Origin: Meconema thalassinum
Lineage: Eukaryota > Arthropoda > Insecta > Orthoptera > Tettigoniidae
NCBI GenBank assembly: GCA_946902985.2
Contig: OX336393.1
Span: forward strand, 361,008,779 to 361,072,778
Length of the DNA: 64,000 nucleotides
Direction: 5' to 3'
Shown: positions 48,236 to 58,020 of the stretch, piece by piece
How positions within the stretch are numbered: position 1 is the first letter of the stretch
Layout of the letters: each line of letters opens with the position of its first letter
Translations under genes and position numbers: made by a program
The notes under the pieces: model-generated
What the model saw: the letters and a program-made list of their open reading frames with translations, nothing else
The model's database searches: none
What the model was told of the DNA's origin: nothing

Positions 48236-48592
48236 GCTATTGGTCTCCACATTGAACAAGTAAATTACTTAATATGCACGCTGGAACAAATTGACTGAGC
48301 CTCCTCAGAAATTCGAGATGCACGTTGTCAGTAAGGAGATGAACCGATCGTATTATCACGTAAGAACAAGATCTTGTTAGGTGAAGGAGTACTGTTTCTT
48401 GTCGACAGTCGCCAAGCTTGGTTGCTAGAGCGCGACCCAGAAGACTGTGGTCGTTCCAACCCAGGGACCGCCGCACGACACCCATCAACTGCCAGTTTCC
48501 TTCTTCATTGGAAATATACAAGCTTGTTGTAACATTGGACAGCTCAAATTGGCACCTATTCTTTCTCCCACTGTCTAATAATAGCGGCTTCG

Positions 48593-49012
48593 GTGGCGTA
48601 GTTGGTAGCATGCTGAACTGCAGGGCCCAAGATAGCGGATTCAAACCCGGCCGAAGTCATCGGATTTTTTAAGAGCGTTAAAATCCTTCAGTAAGCCTTC
48701 CTTCAGAGGGGAAGAAAAGCCGGCGGTCCCATGTCATAGATTTATGGCATGTAAAAGATCCTTCCACAGACTAAACTTGTGTGAAGCTAAATTTCTAGGT
48801 TGGATTTCGTTGGAACGCTCTATCAAAGTTCCAACGTTCACCACTAGGTATCATTGACATCTGGTAGTGAAAGTTGGAACTACTTGAAATTGAAAGAAAC
48901 TTGTTGCTCACCCCATGGGTGTCCGCTAGATGCAGCTATAGCCTCTGGTGTCCTCGGACACTCCCGGCACTAAAAGCCATACGATATAAATAAATAAATA
49001 AATAAATAATAA
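48593..49012 (+). mobile_element. SINE-A copy with alternative 3' module
   Basis: The head (agcggcttcggtggcgtagt; gattcaaacccggccgaag) has an acceptor-like stem, boxes A and B. The body matches SINE-A as far as ggaactacttgaaattg. The 3' end is different from other SINE-A copies: gctcaccccatgggtgtccg, ctcggacactcccggcacta, gccatacgatataaataaat. That module is shared with SINE-D and with the SINE-A copy at 49341-49746. Confidence 0.85.
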
Positions 49013-49030
49013 TGAGAGAAAACTACTCAC

Positions 49031-49340
49031 TTAGAACAGTAGTGGCTAGCATTCTTGGCTGTCACCACTGAGGCCCGACTTCGATTGCCGGCCCTGCCAA
49101 TTTTGTTCTGAGGGCTGGAAAACCCCATCTTCGTGAGGCAAAACTGAGAAGAGTTTGGTTCGATTCCCGCCTCAGTCATCCTGACTATGGTATTCCGTGG
49201 TTTTCCATTTTAACTCCTGGCAAATGCCGAAATGATTTGACAGTGCTACTTTATTCCCAAACCCAGCCTCGAATACAAAACACACTAAGACATACACCAC
49301 AACGACGCAGGTTATCACAAACATTCTATGTACACCTAAG
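49031..49340 (+). mobile_element. SINE-C copy
   Basis: Nearly full length: head gtggctagcattcttggc and cgacttcgattgccggc, middle gaggcaaaactgagaag, tccgtggttttccattttaa, and the 3' end gcaggttatcacaaacattc. It lies between two oppositely oriented SINE-A copies. Confidence 0.75.
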
Positions 49341-49746
49341 TTATTTATTTATTTATTTATTTATTTAGAGTATGGCTTCTAATGCTGGGGGAGTTCGAGG
49401 ACATGCGGACACCCATGGGGTGAGCTACAAGTTCCGTTCAATTTCAAGTAGTTCTAACATTCTCTACGAGATGTCACTGACACCTAGTGGTTATCGTCGG
49501 AACTTTGATAGAGCGTTTCAACGAAATCTAACCTATAATTTAGTTTCACACAAGTTTAATTAGTGGAAGGTCCTTTCACATGCCATAAATCTGTGACATG
49601 GGACCGCCGGCCTTACTTCCCCTCCGAAGGAAAGCATACTGAAGGATTATAACGCTCTTAAAAATCCGACGACTTTGCCGGGTTTGAAACCGCAATCTTG
49701 GGCATAGAAACTCAGCATGCTACCGGCTACGGCACTGAAGTCGCTT
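49341..49746 (-). mobile_element. SINE-A copy with alternative 3' module, reversed
   Basis: A reverse-oriented partner of the copy at 48593-49012, with the same alternative module (cggacacccatggggtgagc on the plus strand) and an (ATTT)n tail. Together they form ~400-bp arms around a ~330-bp centre. Confidence 0.85.
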
Positions 49747-50093
49747 AAGTATTCAGAGCTGAAATGACCACGACACGCAAGCCACTAAATGAACAAGTAG
49801 TTCAGTGACGAACTAAAGAGCATACTTGTCTTAAAATTATAGAGACCATAATATCAACAATTGGCAGACCTGACGACTCTGAATATAGTTCCATTTCTTA
49901 AAGTACACAAAGAACATGCAAAAAAATTTTTGAGATCAATAGATAGTATGCACGTTATATATATTTAATCATTGAATTTATCAGCATGCGTAGAATCAGG
50001 TTGGCAACACTGCCATATATGGGATATGTAAACTTATATTGAAATATTATGAACTATAGGCTATATGTGCCAATTTTGAAAGAAATTCATGTA

Positions 50094-51558
50094 CACACAT
50101 CAAAAAAAGTTTTGCATCACCTCGGTTCCAAGAGTTCCGGAACCTTTAAATACAAAGGGAATAGAGATCAACACAAACAACATTTCAGCTCGTTTTATTA
50201 CTCATGAGACCCACACATTGCGTGTTGTACCATCATACAGCTAGACTTTCAGCATTTGTGGTCCAGATTGCAGTTCACACCACTACCTCTAATACCCAGT
50301 AGCACGTCCTCTTGCATTGATGCATGCCTGTATTCGTCGTGGCATACTATCCACAAGTTCATCAAGACACTGTTGGTCCAAAATGTCCCACTCCTCAACG
50401 ACAATTCGGCGTAAATCTCTCAGAGTGGTTGGTGGGTCAAGACGTCCATAAACAGCCCTTTTCAACATATCCCAGGCATGTTCGATAGGGTTCATGTCTG
50501 GCGAACATGCTGGCCACTGTAGTCGAGCGATGTCGTTATCTTGAAGGAACGCATTCACAAGATGTGCACGATGAGGTCGAGAATTGTCGTCCATGAAGAC
50601 AAATGCCTCTCCAATATTCTGCCGATATGGTTGCACTATGGGTCGGAGGATGTCATTCAGGTATCGTAAAGCCGTTTCGGAGCCTTCCATGACCACCAGT
50701 GGCGTACGTCGGCCCCACATAATGCCACCCCAAAACATCAGGGAACCACCACCTTGCTGCACTCGCTGGACAGTGTGTCTAAGACGTTCAGCTTGACCAG
50801 GGTGCCTCCAAACACGTCTCCGACGATTGTCTGGTTGAAGGCATATGCGACACTCATCGGTGAAGAGAACGTGATGCCAATTCCGTGGGGTCCATTCAGC
50901 ATGTTGTTGGGCCCATCTGTACCGCGCTGCATGGTGTCGGGGTTGCAAAGCTGGACCTCGCCATGGACGTCGGGAGTGAAGTTGCGCATCATGCAGCCTA
51001 TTGCGCACAGTTTGAGTTGAAACACGACGTCCTGTGGCTGAACGAAACGCATTATTCAACATGGTGGCATTGCTGTCAGGGTTCCTCCGAGCGGCAATCC
51101 GTAATTAGCGGTCATCCACTACAGTAGTAGCCCTTGGGCGGCCTGAGCGAGGCCTGTCATCGACAGTTCCTGTATCTCTGTACCTCCTCCATGTCCGAAC
51201 AACATCGCTTTGGTTCACTCTGAGACGCCTGGAAACTTCCCTTGTTGAGAGCCCTTCTTGACACAAAGTAACAATGCGGACGCGATCGAACTGCGGTATT
51301 GACCTTCTAGGCATGGTAGAACTACAGACAACATGAGCAGCGTACCTTCGTCCTGGTGGAATGACTGGAACTGATCGGCTGTCGTACCCCCTCCGTCTAA
51401 TAGGCCCTGCTCATGCATGGTTGTTTACATCTTTGAGCAGTTTTAGTGACATCTATGAACAGTCAAAGGGACTGTATCTTGGATACAATATACACAGTCA
51501 ACGTCTATATGCCGGAGATCTGGGAACCGAGGTGATGCAAAACTTTTTTTGATGTGTG
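50094..51558 (-). mobile_element. Tc1-family transposon, near-complete
   Basis: The 36-bp terminal inverted repeats at 50094-50129 and 51523-51558 are identical, starting cacacatcaaaaaaagtttt. TA flanks both ends (50092-50093, 51559-51560), the target duplication of this superfamily. The whole unit is 1465 bp and holds one transposase frame on the minus strand with a single stop. Identical ends suggest a young insertion. Confidence 0.95.
50289..51314 (-). pseudogene. Tc1 transposase, one in-frame stop
   Basis: The transposase would excise the element and insert it at TA. From the ATG at 51314 the frame runs 341 codons in a single phase, interrupted only by TAA at 51107-51105 (codon 70). The N-terminal part has the paired-like helix-turn-helix (STREVSRRLRVNQSDVVRTW) and a GRPR motif (SGRPRATT). 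The catalytic domain shows D153 (VLFTDECR), D243 (MDDNSRPHRA) and E278 (DMNPIEHAWD), with 34 residues between the last two, so DD34E as in Tc1. Length is as expected for the family. Translation restart at 51062 would give the catalytic domain without the DNA-binding part, so this copy is most likely inactive although only slightly damaged. Confidence 0.9.
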
Positions 51559-51744
51559 TATTAGTACGGAAATTACATGTGATACCCATTAGCACGCGCA
51601 GAATCATGTTGGCAGCACTGTCGTATATCAGTTGTCGAAAATTGGTCTACATTTGCAGGTACTATATGTACGCAAAGTTAAGAAATGTGGGCCTGCAAAT
51701 TTTCTGGAGCTTTGCTACGTAATTGCAAAGTATTTGTGTGTGTG

Positions 51745-52020
51745 CGTGAAATAAATTATGTTTATTAAATTGTGTCATTGCGATGGCTGTAGTAGTGTGC
51801 GTATTTGTAATTTAGGTAAGCATTTGGAAGCAGGTAACTGTGGTCAAAGTTATGAACAATCTCGTCATTTGCCTGGAGTAGAAATGGAAAACCATGGAAA
51901 TACACTTCTAGGACAGCTGAGTTTGGAATCGAACCCATCTCTTCTCAGTTTTGCCAAACGAGGCTGTGTGTACCCGTTTTAACCCTCAGACAAGAATTAC
52001 ATTTCTTAGCCTAGTCGGGA
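51745..52020 (-). mobile_element. SINE-C copy, head partial
   Basis: The minus strand gives agaaatgtaattcttgtctg, gggtacacacagcctcgttt, gggttcgattccaaactcag and ccatggttttccatttctac, in SINE-C order. The tRNA head is truncated. Confidence 0.65.
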
Positions 52021-52149
52021 AACAAATCTTGAGATCAAAGAAGGCGATCGATTTTATGAGGCCTTAAAATATAGCATAACCCTCAATTATATATGAATTG
52101 CAGTCAATGGCCATAGCTGGGTATTATGATTGAACGACCGATGGCTCCC

Positions 52150-52476
52150 AATAGGTACATTTTCAAGTAGTTCCAACTCTGGCTACCCAATGCTACTGTC
52201 ACTAACACCTTATGGCGAAAGTCGGAACTTGATAGAGCGTTTCTAGCTAGCCAAATATAATCTACACATTTTGCTACACACTACCAACTGCAGTGGTAGG
52301 TCCTTTTACTTGCCATAAATCTCTGACCCGGGCCCACCGGCTTTACTTCCCCTCCGAATGAAGGCATACAAAAGGATTTTAACGCTCTTAAAAATCCAAC
52401 GACCTCGGCTGAGTTTGAACCCGCGATATTTGGCATAGCAGTTCGGCACCCTACCGACTGTGCCACCGAAGACGCT
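52150..52476 (-). mobile_element. SINE-A copy, 3' end missing
   Basis: Minus-strand head agcgtcttcggtggcacag and gggttcaaactcagccgag, then the aagagcgttaaaatccttt body. It stops near the aactacttgaaaat block, so the tail is absent. A hAT element begins directly beside its head. Confidence 0.8.
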
Positions 52477-52484
52477 ATCATAAC

Positions 52485-53330
52485 TAGGGCTTGGATTTTT
52501 AGGTGCTAAAAATCGGGAAAATATTTATTCTTTATGTATTAAAATACCTGAAATATGTGACAAAAAAGTAAAAATATGTAATTATAATTTAGTTAATTAA
52601 TGTGAATATAAACAATATGCAGCACTCACGAATGCAATTTATTCTATGTCTCACCGACTGCTGAAGCATTTCAATACACAACGAGATACATCTTCAGGTT
52701 GTCCATCACAAATGACCAACGATTATCGCGAAACCCTTATTCTCAAGGCGCGAAACTGCGGCAATATGTTGCATGCCTTTGAGGTGTTGTGTAACTTGAG
52801 ATCGCTGTTCAGCCTTGATTGCTTTCCCACATGGTTGGCAGAACAGAACGCCCCCATCAGAAGTAAAATTATCTTTAAATTCTGCAACAGACGATAATCT
52901 GTATTTTGTTTTTACTTTAGGCGTCGTAGAACTGCCTTACACTTCACAGTGCCAGAAATGAACTGCATGAGAGTGACACTGGTTCCAGGTAGCTGGGGGC
53001 AGGGGGAGGTCTAGCACATGGTACAATATGGCTTTGGATAAGGAAATCCCCGGCTTCCACAGTGAGTGGCTCGGGGCGACAAGTTAAGAATAACACAGTT
53101 GCAAGCTGACGTACGCTTGCATGAAGATTAGACAGCTCACAGGTTGAACTAACACAGAACATAAATGCAATAAACTGAAAGATTTAGCATACTGATTTTA
53201 AATCATGTAAATATTATGTCTTTGCATGTGATAATCAGTAAAAAACAGGAATTATGTATTTATAGAAAAAAATGCTTAAAATAAGTATTTACATAAAAAA
53301 ATATTTATTTACCTAAAAATCCGAGCCCTA
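52485..53330 (-). mobile_element. hAT element, 846 bp, non-autonomous
   Basis: The inverted ends tagggcttggatttttaggt and, reversed, tagggctcggatttttaggt differ at one base. The exact 8-bp duplication atcataac flanks it (52477-52484, 53331-53338). Inside, on the minus strand at about 52930-52690, an ATG-less frame reads TPKVKTKYRLSSVAEF, FTSDGGVLFCQPCGKAI and QVTQHLKGMQH, a C2HH finger like the N-terminus of CGGBP1-type/BED hAT proteins. The frame stops soon after; the catalytic domain is deleted. This is an internal-deletion derivative of a hAT transposon. Confidence 0.85.
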
Positions 53331-53338
53331 ATCATAAC

Positions 53339-54027
53339 CCTTAAATTGCTTTATTATGGCAACGATATATTAGCACAGATGCCCCGTTAATGTTGATGAT
53401 TAATGTAAGCTAAGCAGTTCGGAAATGAAGGAAATCAGGCCTTACTTCTCCACTGGTGAGCCTTCTTGTTACGACCTATGTATGGATCGTTCGAGTCTCT
53501 TCTTCCCCTTCTGCTTTCTCAGTGCGGTACACTATTGGAGGTTGGCTGTCAACGCAGCGTTTAGAAATGATGGCATGAAAAAAGAGAACCAAGCGATTTA
53601 TAGTGCAACCCTCGTAAATTCTTACGCCACGATATTCTTTACCGACCACAAACATGCCTTCTTCCCAATATTATATCCCAGAAATAGCTGAGCTTAAGTT
53701 TATCTTGGCTGGAAACGTATAACATTTTTGCTGCAATACGTAATATAAATGACATTACTGCTTTGGCTTATCATTAAATCGCCAGCGTTTAGTCCAAGTG
53801 CGCTATTATGCTTATCTGTTGATATGGCACACCTATCTAAGACGCAAGTCAGTACATACTTACAACGCCAATTCCTAAGCGAAATCAGTTCCAGTGTATC
53901 GTGAGAGATAAATCTCTTTTTTCAAAATGTTTAGTTGTCAGTAAACTAATTATTATGAATGCAGCCTACCGACTGAAAGTAAATGCCAGTTGTAATGGCA
54001 GTTGGAAACGGTCAGCACCATCATGCG
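53339..54027. other. Unassigned spacer
   Basis: An 88-codon plus-strand frame at 53425-53691 has no recognised domain. Nothing else seen. Confidence 0.5.
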
Positions 54028-54075
54028 ACGTCTCCCGGCCTGGCAGTTATTGGTAAATACCTTACTTTTATTTTG

Positions 54076-54483
54076 TGGTTGGTTCCTCAGTTTTGAAACT
54101 GCTACAACGTGGTCATGTAGCCCTGTGTACTTTGGGTGTGCGCAGAATCTGGCTGATAACCGGAGTTAATTGTGATGGCTGTATTAGTCTGTAATTAAGC
54201 TAAGGACTGCAGACGGTCAATTTCAAGTAGTAGTTTCCACTTTTGCTACCAAATGCTACAGTCAACGATGCCACTGCAACCAGCACCTCGCAACGAACGT
54301 TGGAACTTAGAGCATTAATCAAATCTACCCTAAAAATTGAGCTTCACACAATTTTAGTTAGTGGGAGGTTCTTTTACATGCCATAACTCAATTCCATGGG
54401 CCCGTCTGCTTTACTTCCCTCCGAAGGAAAGCATACTGAGAGATTTTAACGCTCTTAAAAATCCGACGAATTCAGCCGGGTTT
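54076..54483 (-). mobile_element. SINE-A, 3' part of a split copy
   Basis: From the tail (ggttggttcc on the plus strand) through gcatactgagagattttaac to gccggg. The head continues at 58924-58990. The break duplicates GGTTT (54479-54483, 58924-58928). Imperfect outer duplications (acttttattttg and actttcttttg) flank the rejoined copy. Confidence 0.85.
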
Positions 54484-57400
54484 ATTATTTATTTATTTTA
54501 CACGTTTCAGGCCTATTAGACCACGCGAAGCAATCATGACTTTTTGTTCTTCCTGTCTTTCCAGTACTCTTTCATTCGTGCACTAAAGGCCCTCTTCCTT
54601 TCTTCGGTCCACTTTGGTCTTTGGGCTGTAGGTGCAGCTCTCTCTGACAACACTTCCCACTTGTATACTTTGTGTCTAAATACGCTTTTGTCTATGACGT
54701 CTTCTGGGTTGACTTGTGCTTTTACTAGATCAATTTTGACTTGCATCATCCAGGGTGTAGTAATCTTGAGCCGCTGTATGTATCTAAGAATTTTGTTGGT
54801 GAGTCTAGTTTGTGGGAGTCTGCTGATGTGGCCATAAAATTTTAGTCGCCTCTTTCTGATGTCTGCTGCGAGGTTGGACAATTTCTCTGTGGTGTCTCTG
54901 GAGTGAAGCCTGTATCCTTCATCTGTGTGCTTTGGTCCAATTATTTTCCTTATTATTTTTCTTTCCTCTGTGAGGATTTTTTCCAAGTCGCCCTTAGTGT
55001 GTAACGTCAACGTCTCACTAGCATAAAGCACCTCAGGTTTAATAACCGTGTTGTAATGACGAAGTTTAGTGAATGTGGACAGACATTTTTTGTTGTAGAC
55101 ACTCTGTGTCTTGTATAAGGCTCTCTTCATTTTCATTAACCTAGTGTTCTGCGCGATTTTCTCTTTTCCCGTCGGTTCAAGCACTTCACCTAGGTATTTA
55201 AAGTGGGCGACTCTATTGATCTTGCCATATTTCGTGTTTAAATTCTGTATGTCGAATTTCGTACAGAAAAACTCTGTCTTTTGGAACGAGATCTGTAGTC
55301 CTACTTTTTCGGCGCACTCTTGGAGTACTTCTATCTGTCTGATTGATGTGGTTTCGTTATCTGAGAGTAGAGCCAGATCATCCGCGAAGGCTAGACATCC
55401 AACCTCCAGTTCGTCCTTTGGTCGTCCTAGTCGCACTGGCCTCCAGTAACCTTGAAGTCTCAGTTCTTTCTCCCATTCCTTGATAACTTTGTTCAGCACT
55501 AGGTTGAAGAGAAGCGGAGAGAGCCCGTCACCTTGGCGAACACCTGTATTGATCTGAAATGGTTCTGAGATTTCCCCCATGAATTTCACTTTTGATGTCG
55601 TGTCTGTCAGTGTCTGTTTGATCAATCGCAAGGTCTTGCTATCCAAACCTTGCTCGTGCAAGATGTTGAACAATGACTGACGGTCAATGGAGTCATATGC
55701 CTTCTTGAAGTCAACGAACGTACATATAACTGGAGTATTCCTGAGGGCTTTGATTTTCAATATACTTTTTAGGTTGAAGATTTGTTCCGCGCAGGAGCGA
55801 CCAGGACGAAATCCCGCCTGGTACTCGCCAATCTTGTGTTCCAGCTGGTCCCGAGCCCTTTGGAGTAGGCACGCTGAGAGGATCTTGTACGTAACTTGTA
55901 ATAGTGAAATGCCCCTGTAATTGTTTACGTCAGAGCGGTCGCCTTTTTTGTGTAACGGGTGGATCAATGCACATTTCCACTCATCTGGTAGCTTTTCTGA
56001 TGTCCAGATGTCAGTGATAATCTGTGTGAGTTCCCTGAGTGAGTGTGGCCCTAGGTTTTTCAGTAGTTCGGCCACTATGCCGTCTTCACCAGATGTCCTG
56101 TTGTTCTTAAGTTTGATGATGTGCCTGTGAACTTCCTCTTGTGTCGGAGGTAATGAGTCTGCGTTCTTGACTGTAGGTTCTTCCTCTGAGAATCTCTCTA
56201 TTGGTTCTGGACAGTTGAGAAGATCAGAGAAGTATTGTGCCATCACCTTGCAATTCTCCTTATTCGTTAGTGCTAATTTTCCATCACCTTTTCTGAAGCA
56301 AAGGTTTGGTGGTGTGTACCCTCTGATGTGTCCTGCAAACGTTCTGTAGAAGTCCCTTACGTTGTAGTTACGGAAGTTGTCCTCAATGGAGTCTAACTGT
56401 TCCTTCAGGTATCTCCTCTTGGATTGTCTGATAATTTTTGCGGTTGCTTTTCGTGTTTCATGGAAATTCTGTAAATTTTCTGGGGATTTTTTACTGTTGT
56501 ATTTCTGATATGCCAATTTCCTGGTAATGAGTGCATTCTCACAATCAACATCCCACCAAGGATGTTTGGAATTCTTCTTCAAGGGAATGAGAGCTTGTGC
56601 TGTTTCTATGATTTTTCGGTGGAAATGTTGCCAGTCATTGGCATGTTCTTTTTCCCAGGCTTCCTTCACTCCAGAGTCTGCGATCTTTTTTGTGTCAAAT
56701 TTTGGTAGGGGGGTTTTCTTACAGAAAGTTCTCTTTGGGGTGAACTTGACCTTGACGCGGGTTAGGTAATGGTCAGAGTCAATGTTGGCTCCTCTACGTA
56801 CCTGTACATCATGAATCTCCTTCTGTACTGGATATGAGATTGCCACATGGTCGATTTGGAACTCACCTAACTGCTGGACTGGAGAACGCCAGGTTTTCTG
56901 TTTTCTAGGGTGTTTTCTAAGAGATGTTGACATGAGCTTGAGGTTATTCTGCTGGCAGAGTTCTATGAGTCGTGTGCCATTTTTATTTGTGAATTTATGT
57001 GCAGGATAGTTTCCGACTGTTTTCCTGTACATCTTTTCTCTACCGATCTGTGCATTGAAGTCGCCCATGAGGAGTTTGACGTCATTCCTGGGGACTTTGG
57101 ACATCACTGTGTCAAGGGTCGACCAGAATTTTTCTGCGGACTGTGGATCGCTCTTGTTACTTTGGTTAGTGGGGGCGTGTGCGTTGATCAGTGTGTATTT
57201 TTTGTTGGCGCACCGGAAGCGCATGCTCATCAATCTGTTGTTTACTGGAGTAACTTCTTCTAAGGATTCTACTATGGTCTTGTGGACCATGAAGGCCATC
57301 CCCAGAAGTGGAGCGCCTTTGGCAACGCGCCTGTCAGTCTTGCTCTTGAACAAGCGATAATTGCCGTAGTCCATGGTGTCTTCATCTGTGATACGTGTCT

Positions 57401-58005
57401 CCTGCAGCGCGAGGATTAGAAGCTTCTGTCTATCGAGTTCTGTCACTAGATTGTGCAACTTTCCAGGCTGTATGAGAGTGTTGATGTTTAGAGTGCCTAC
57501 GTATGTTGGTGTCTTATGTGGAAGTTTGCCAGAGAACTCCGATTTTCTCTGTGGCCGTGGTTGCCCGGGTCCCCCAGAGTCCGAACGCCCGGGTGCCGTC
57601 AGTTGACGGGTGGATTGGTTACCACCTGGGGTAATACTGTTATTATTTGCACGCGCCATGGTTACTTGTAAGAAAAGGGGTCTAGTGGTTATCCACTAGG
57701 TTTCTTAGAACCAGGGATTGTTAGTTCCTGGAGCATGTTTACAGCCGCACCACATGGTGAACAGACGCTGACCATAAGCCGCCCAATCTGGGAACAAACG
57801 CTTTTGGATTTAGAGTTCTTTATTGGTGGGGAAACCACCTGGCTCTTCCGCTCCATCCATCGTTGGGAATCTTAGATTCCTCTTCCGCCATCAGGACCGT
57901 TGACCAATTTTCACCTAGTAACCCTAGGCAGGGGCCCTTACAGGGTGCTACCATCCGGAGCCAGATGGACCCAGGTTTTTTAACGAGGTGTTACTCCTCC
58001 CCCTC
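54484..58005 (-). mobile_element. LINE-B, near full-length
   Basis: On the minus strand it comprises a ~345-bp 5' UTR (58005-57660), one long ORF (57659-54534) and a short 3' UTR ending in TAAA-type repeats (cctgaaacgtgtaaaataaa). No separate ORF1 is visible, which suits single-ORF LINEs such as RTE-type elements. It sits in the A/T-rich tail of LINE-A. The exact 5' boundary is approximate. Confidence 0.8.
54534..57659 (-). CDS. LINE-B endonuclease-reverse transcriptase, intact ORF
   Basis: A 1041-codon uninterrupted frame; the first ATG after an in-phase TAG was chosen. Residues 50-300 form an APE-type endonuclease: N58 (VGTLNIN), E87 (LALQETRI), D200/N202 (MGDFNAQIG), D270 (FQIDHVA) and SDH at 295-297. 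Residues 530-830 form the reverse transcriptase: PLHKKGDRSDVNNYRGISLL, AGFRPGRSC, D650 (FVDFKKAYDS), GVRQGDGLSPLLF and FADD at 758-761, then FKYLGE. The C-terminus is basic, with TEERKRAFSARMKEYWKDRK. The protein would nick target DNA and copy the element's RNA there by target-primed reverse transcription. All catalytic residues I can check are present. RTE-like or related APE clade; the exact clade needs a phylogeny. Confidence 0.92.
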   Translation of the reverse strand: MARANNNSITPGGNQSTRQLTAPGRSDSGGPGQPRPQRKSEFSGKLPHKTPTYVGTLNINTLIQPGKLHNLVTELDRQKLLILALQETRITDEDTMDYGNYRLFKSKTDRRVAKGAPLLGMAFMVHKTIVESLEEVTPVNNRLMSMRFRCANKKYTLINAHAPTNQSNKSDPQSAEKFWSTLDTVMSKVPRNDVKLLMGDFNAQIGREKMYRKTVGNYPAHKFTNKNGTRLIELCQQNNLKLMSTSLRKHPRKQKTWRSPVQQLGEFQIDHVAISYPVQKEIHDVQVRRGANIDSDHYLTRVKVKFTPKRTFCKKTPLPKFDTKKIADSGVKEAWEKEHANDWQHFHRKIIETAQALIPLKKNSKHPWWDVDCENALITRKLAYQKYNSKKSPENLQNFHETRKATAKIIRQSKRRYLKEQLDSIEDNFRNYNVRDFYRTFAGHIRGYTPPNLCFRKGDGKLALTNKENCKVMAQYFSDLLNCPEPIERFSEEEPTVKNADSLPPTQEEVHRHIIKLKNNRTSGEDGIVAELLKNLGPHSLRELTQIITDIWTSEKLPDEWKCALIHPLHKKGDRSDVNNYRGISLLQVTYKILSACLLQRARDQLEHKIGEYQAGFRPGRSCAEQIFNLKSILKIKALRNTPVICTFVDFKKAYDSIDRQSLFNILHEQGLDSKTLRLIKQTLTDTTSKVKFMGEISEPFQINTGVRQGDGLSPLLFNLVLNKVIKEWEKELRLQGYWRPVRLGRPKDELEVGCLAFADDLALLSDNETTSIRQIEVLQECAEKVGLQISFQKTEFFCTKFDIQNLNTKYGKINRVAHFKYLGEVLEPTGKEKIAQNTRLMKMKRALYKTQSVYNKKCLSTFTKLRHYNTVIKPEVLYASETLTLHTKGDLEKILTEERKIIRKIIGPKHTDEGYRLHSRDTTEKLSNLAADIRKRRLKFYGHISRLPQTRLTNKILRYIQRLKITTPWMMQVKIDLVKAQVNPEDVIDKSVFRHKVYKWEVLSERAAPTAQRPKWTEERKRAFSARMKEYWKDRKNKKS

Positions 58006-58020
58006 CTCCTTCCTCATCAC

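Larger units (their letters stand above)
49793..51735 (+). mobile_element. Family D element, copy D4, interrupted by Tc1
   Basis: The start aacaagtagttcagtgacga and the repeats cgtagaatcaggttggcaac (left of Tc1) and cgcagaatcatgttggcagc (right of Tc1) match copy D1. The Tc1 element divides it at 50092-51560. The right end is lost near the SINE-C copy at 51745. Confidence 0.65.

Noticed and set aside
48237..48644. 135-codon minus-strand open frame
   Set aside because: It overlaps the SINE-A head and the spacer next to it and shows no domain.
54544..57606. Many plus-strand open frames across this region
   Set aside because: They are antisense shadows of the intact LINE-B ORF.
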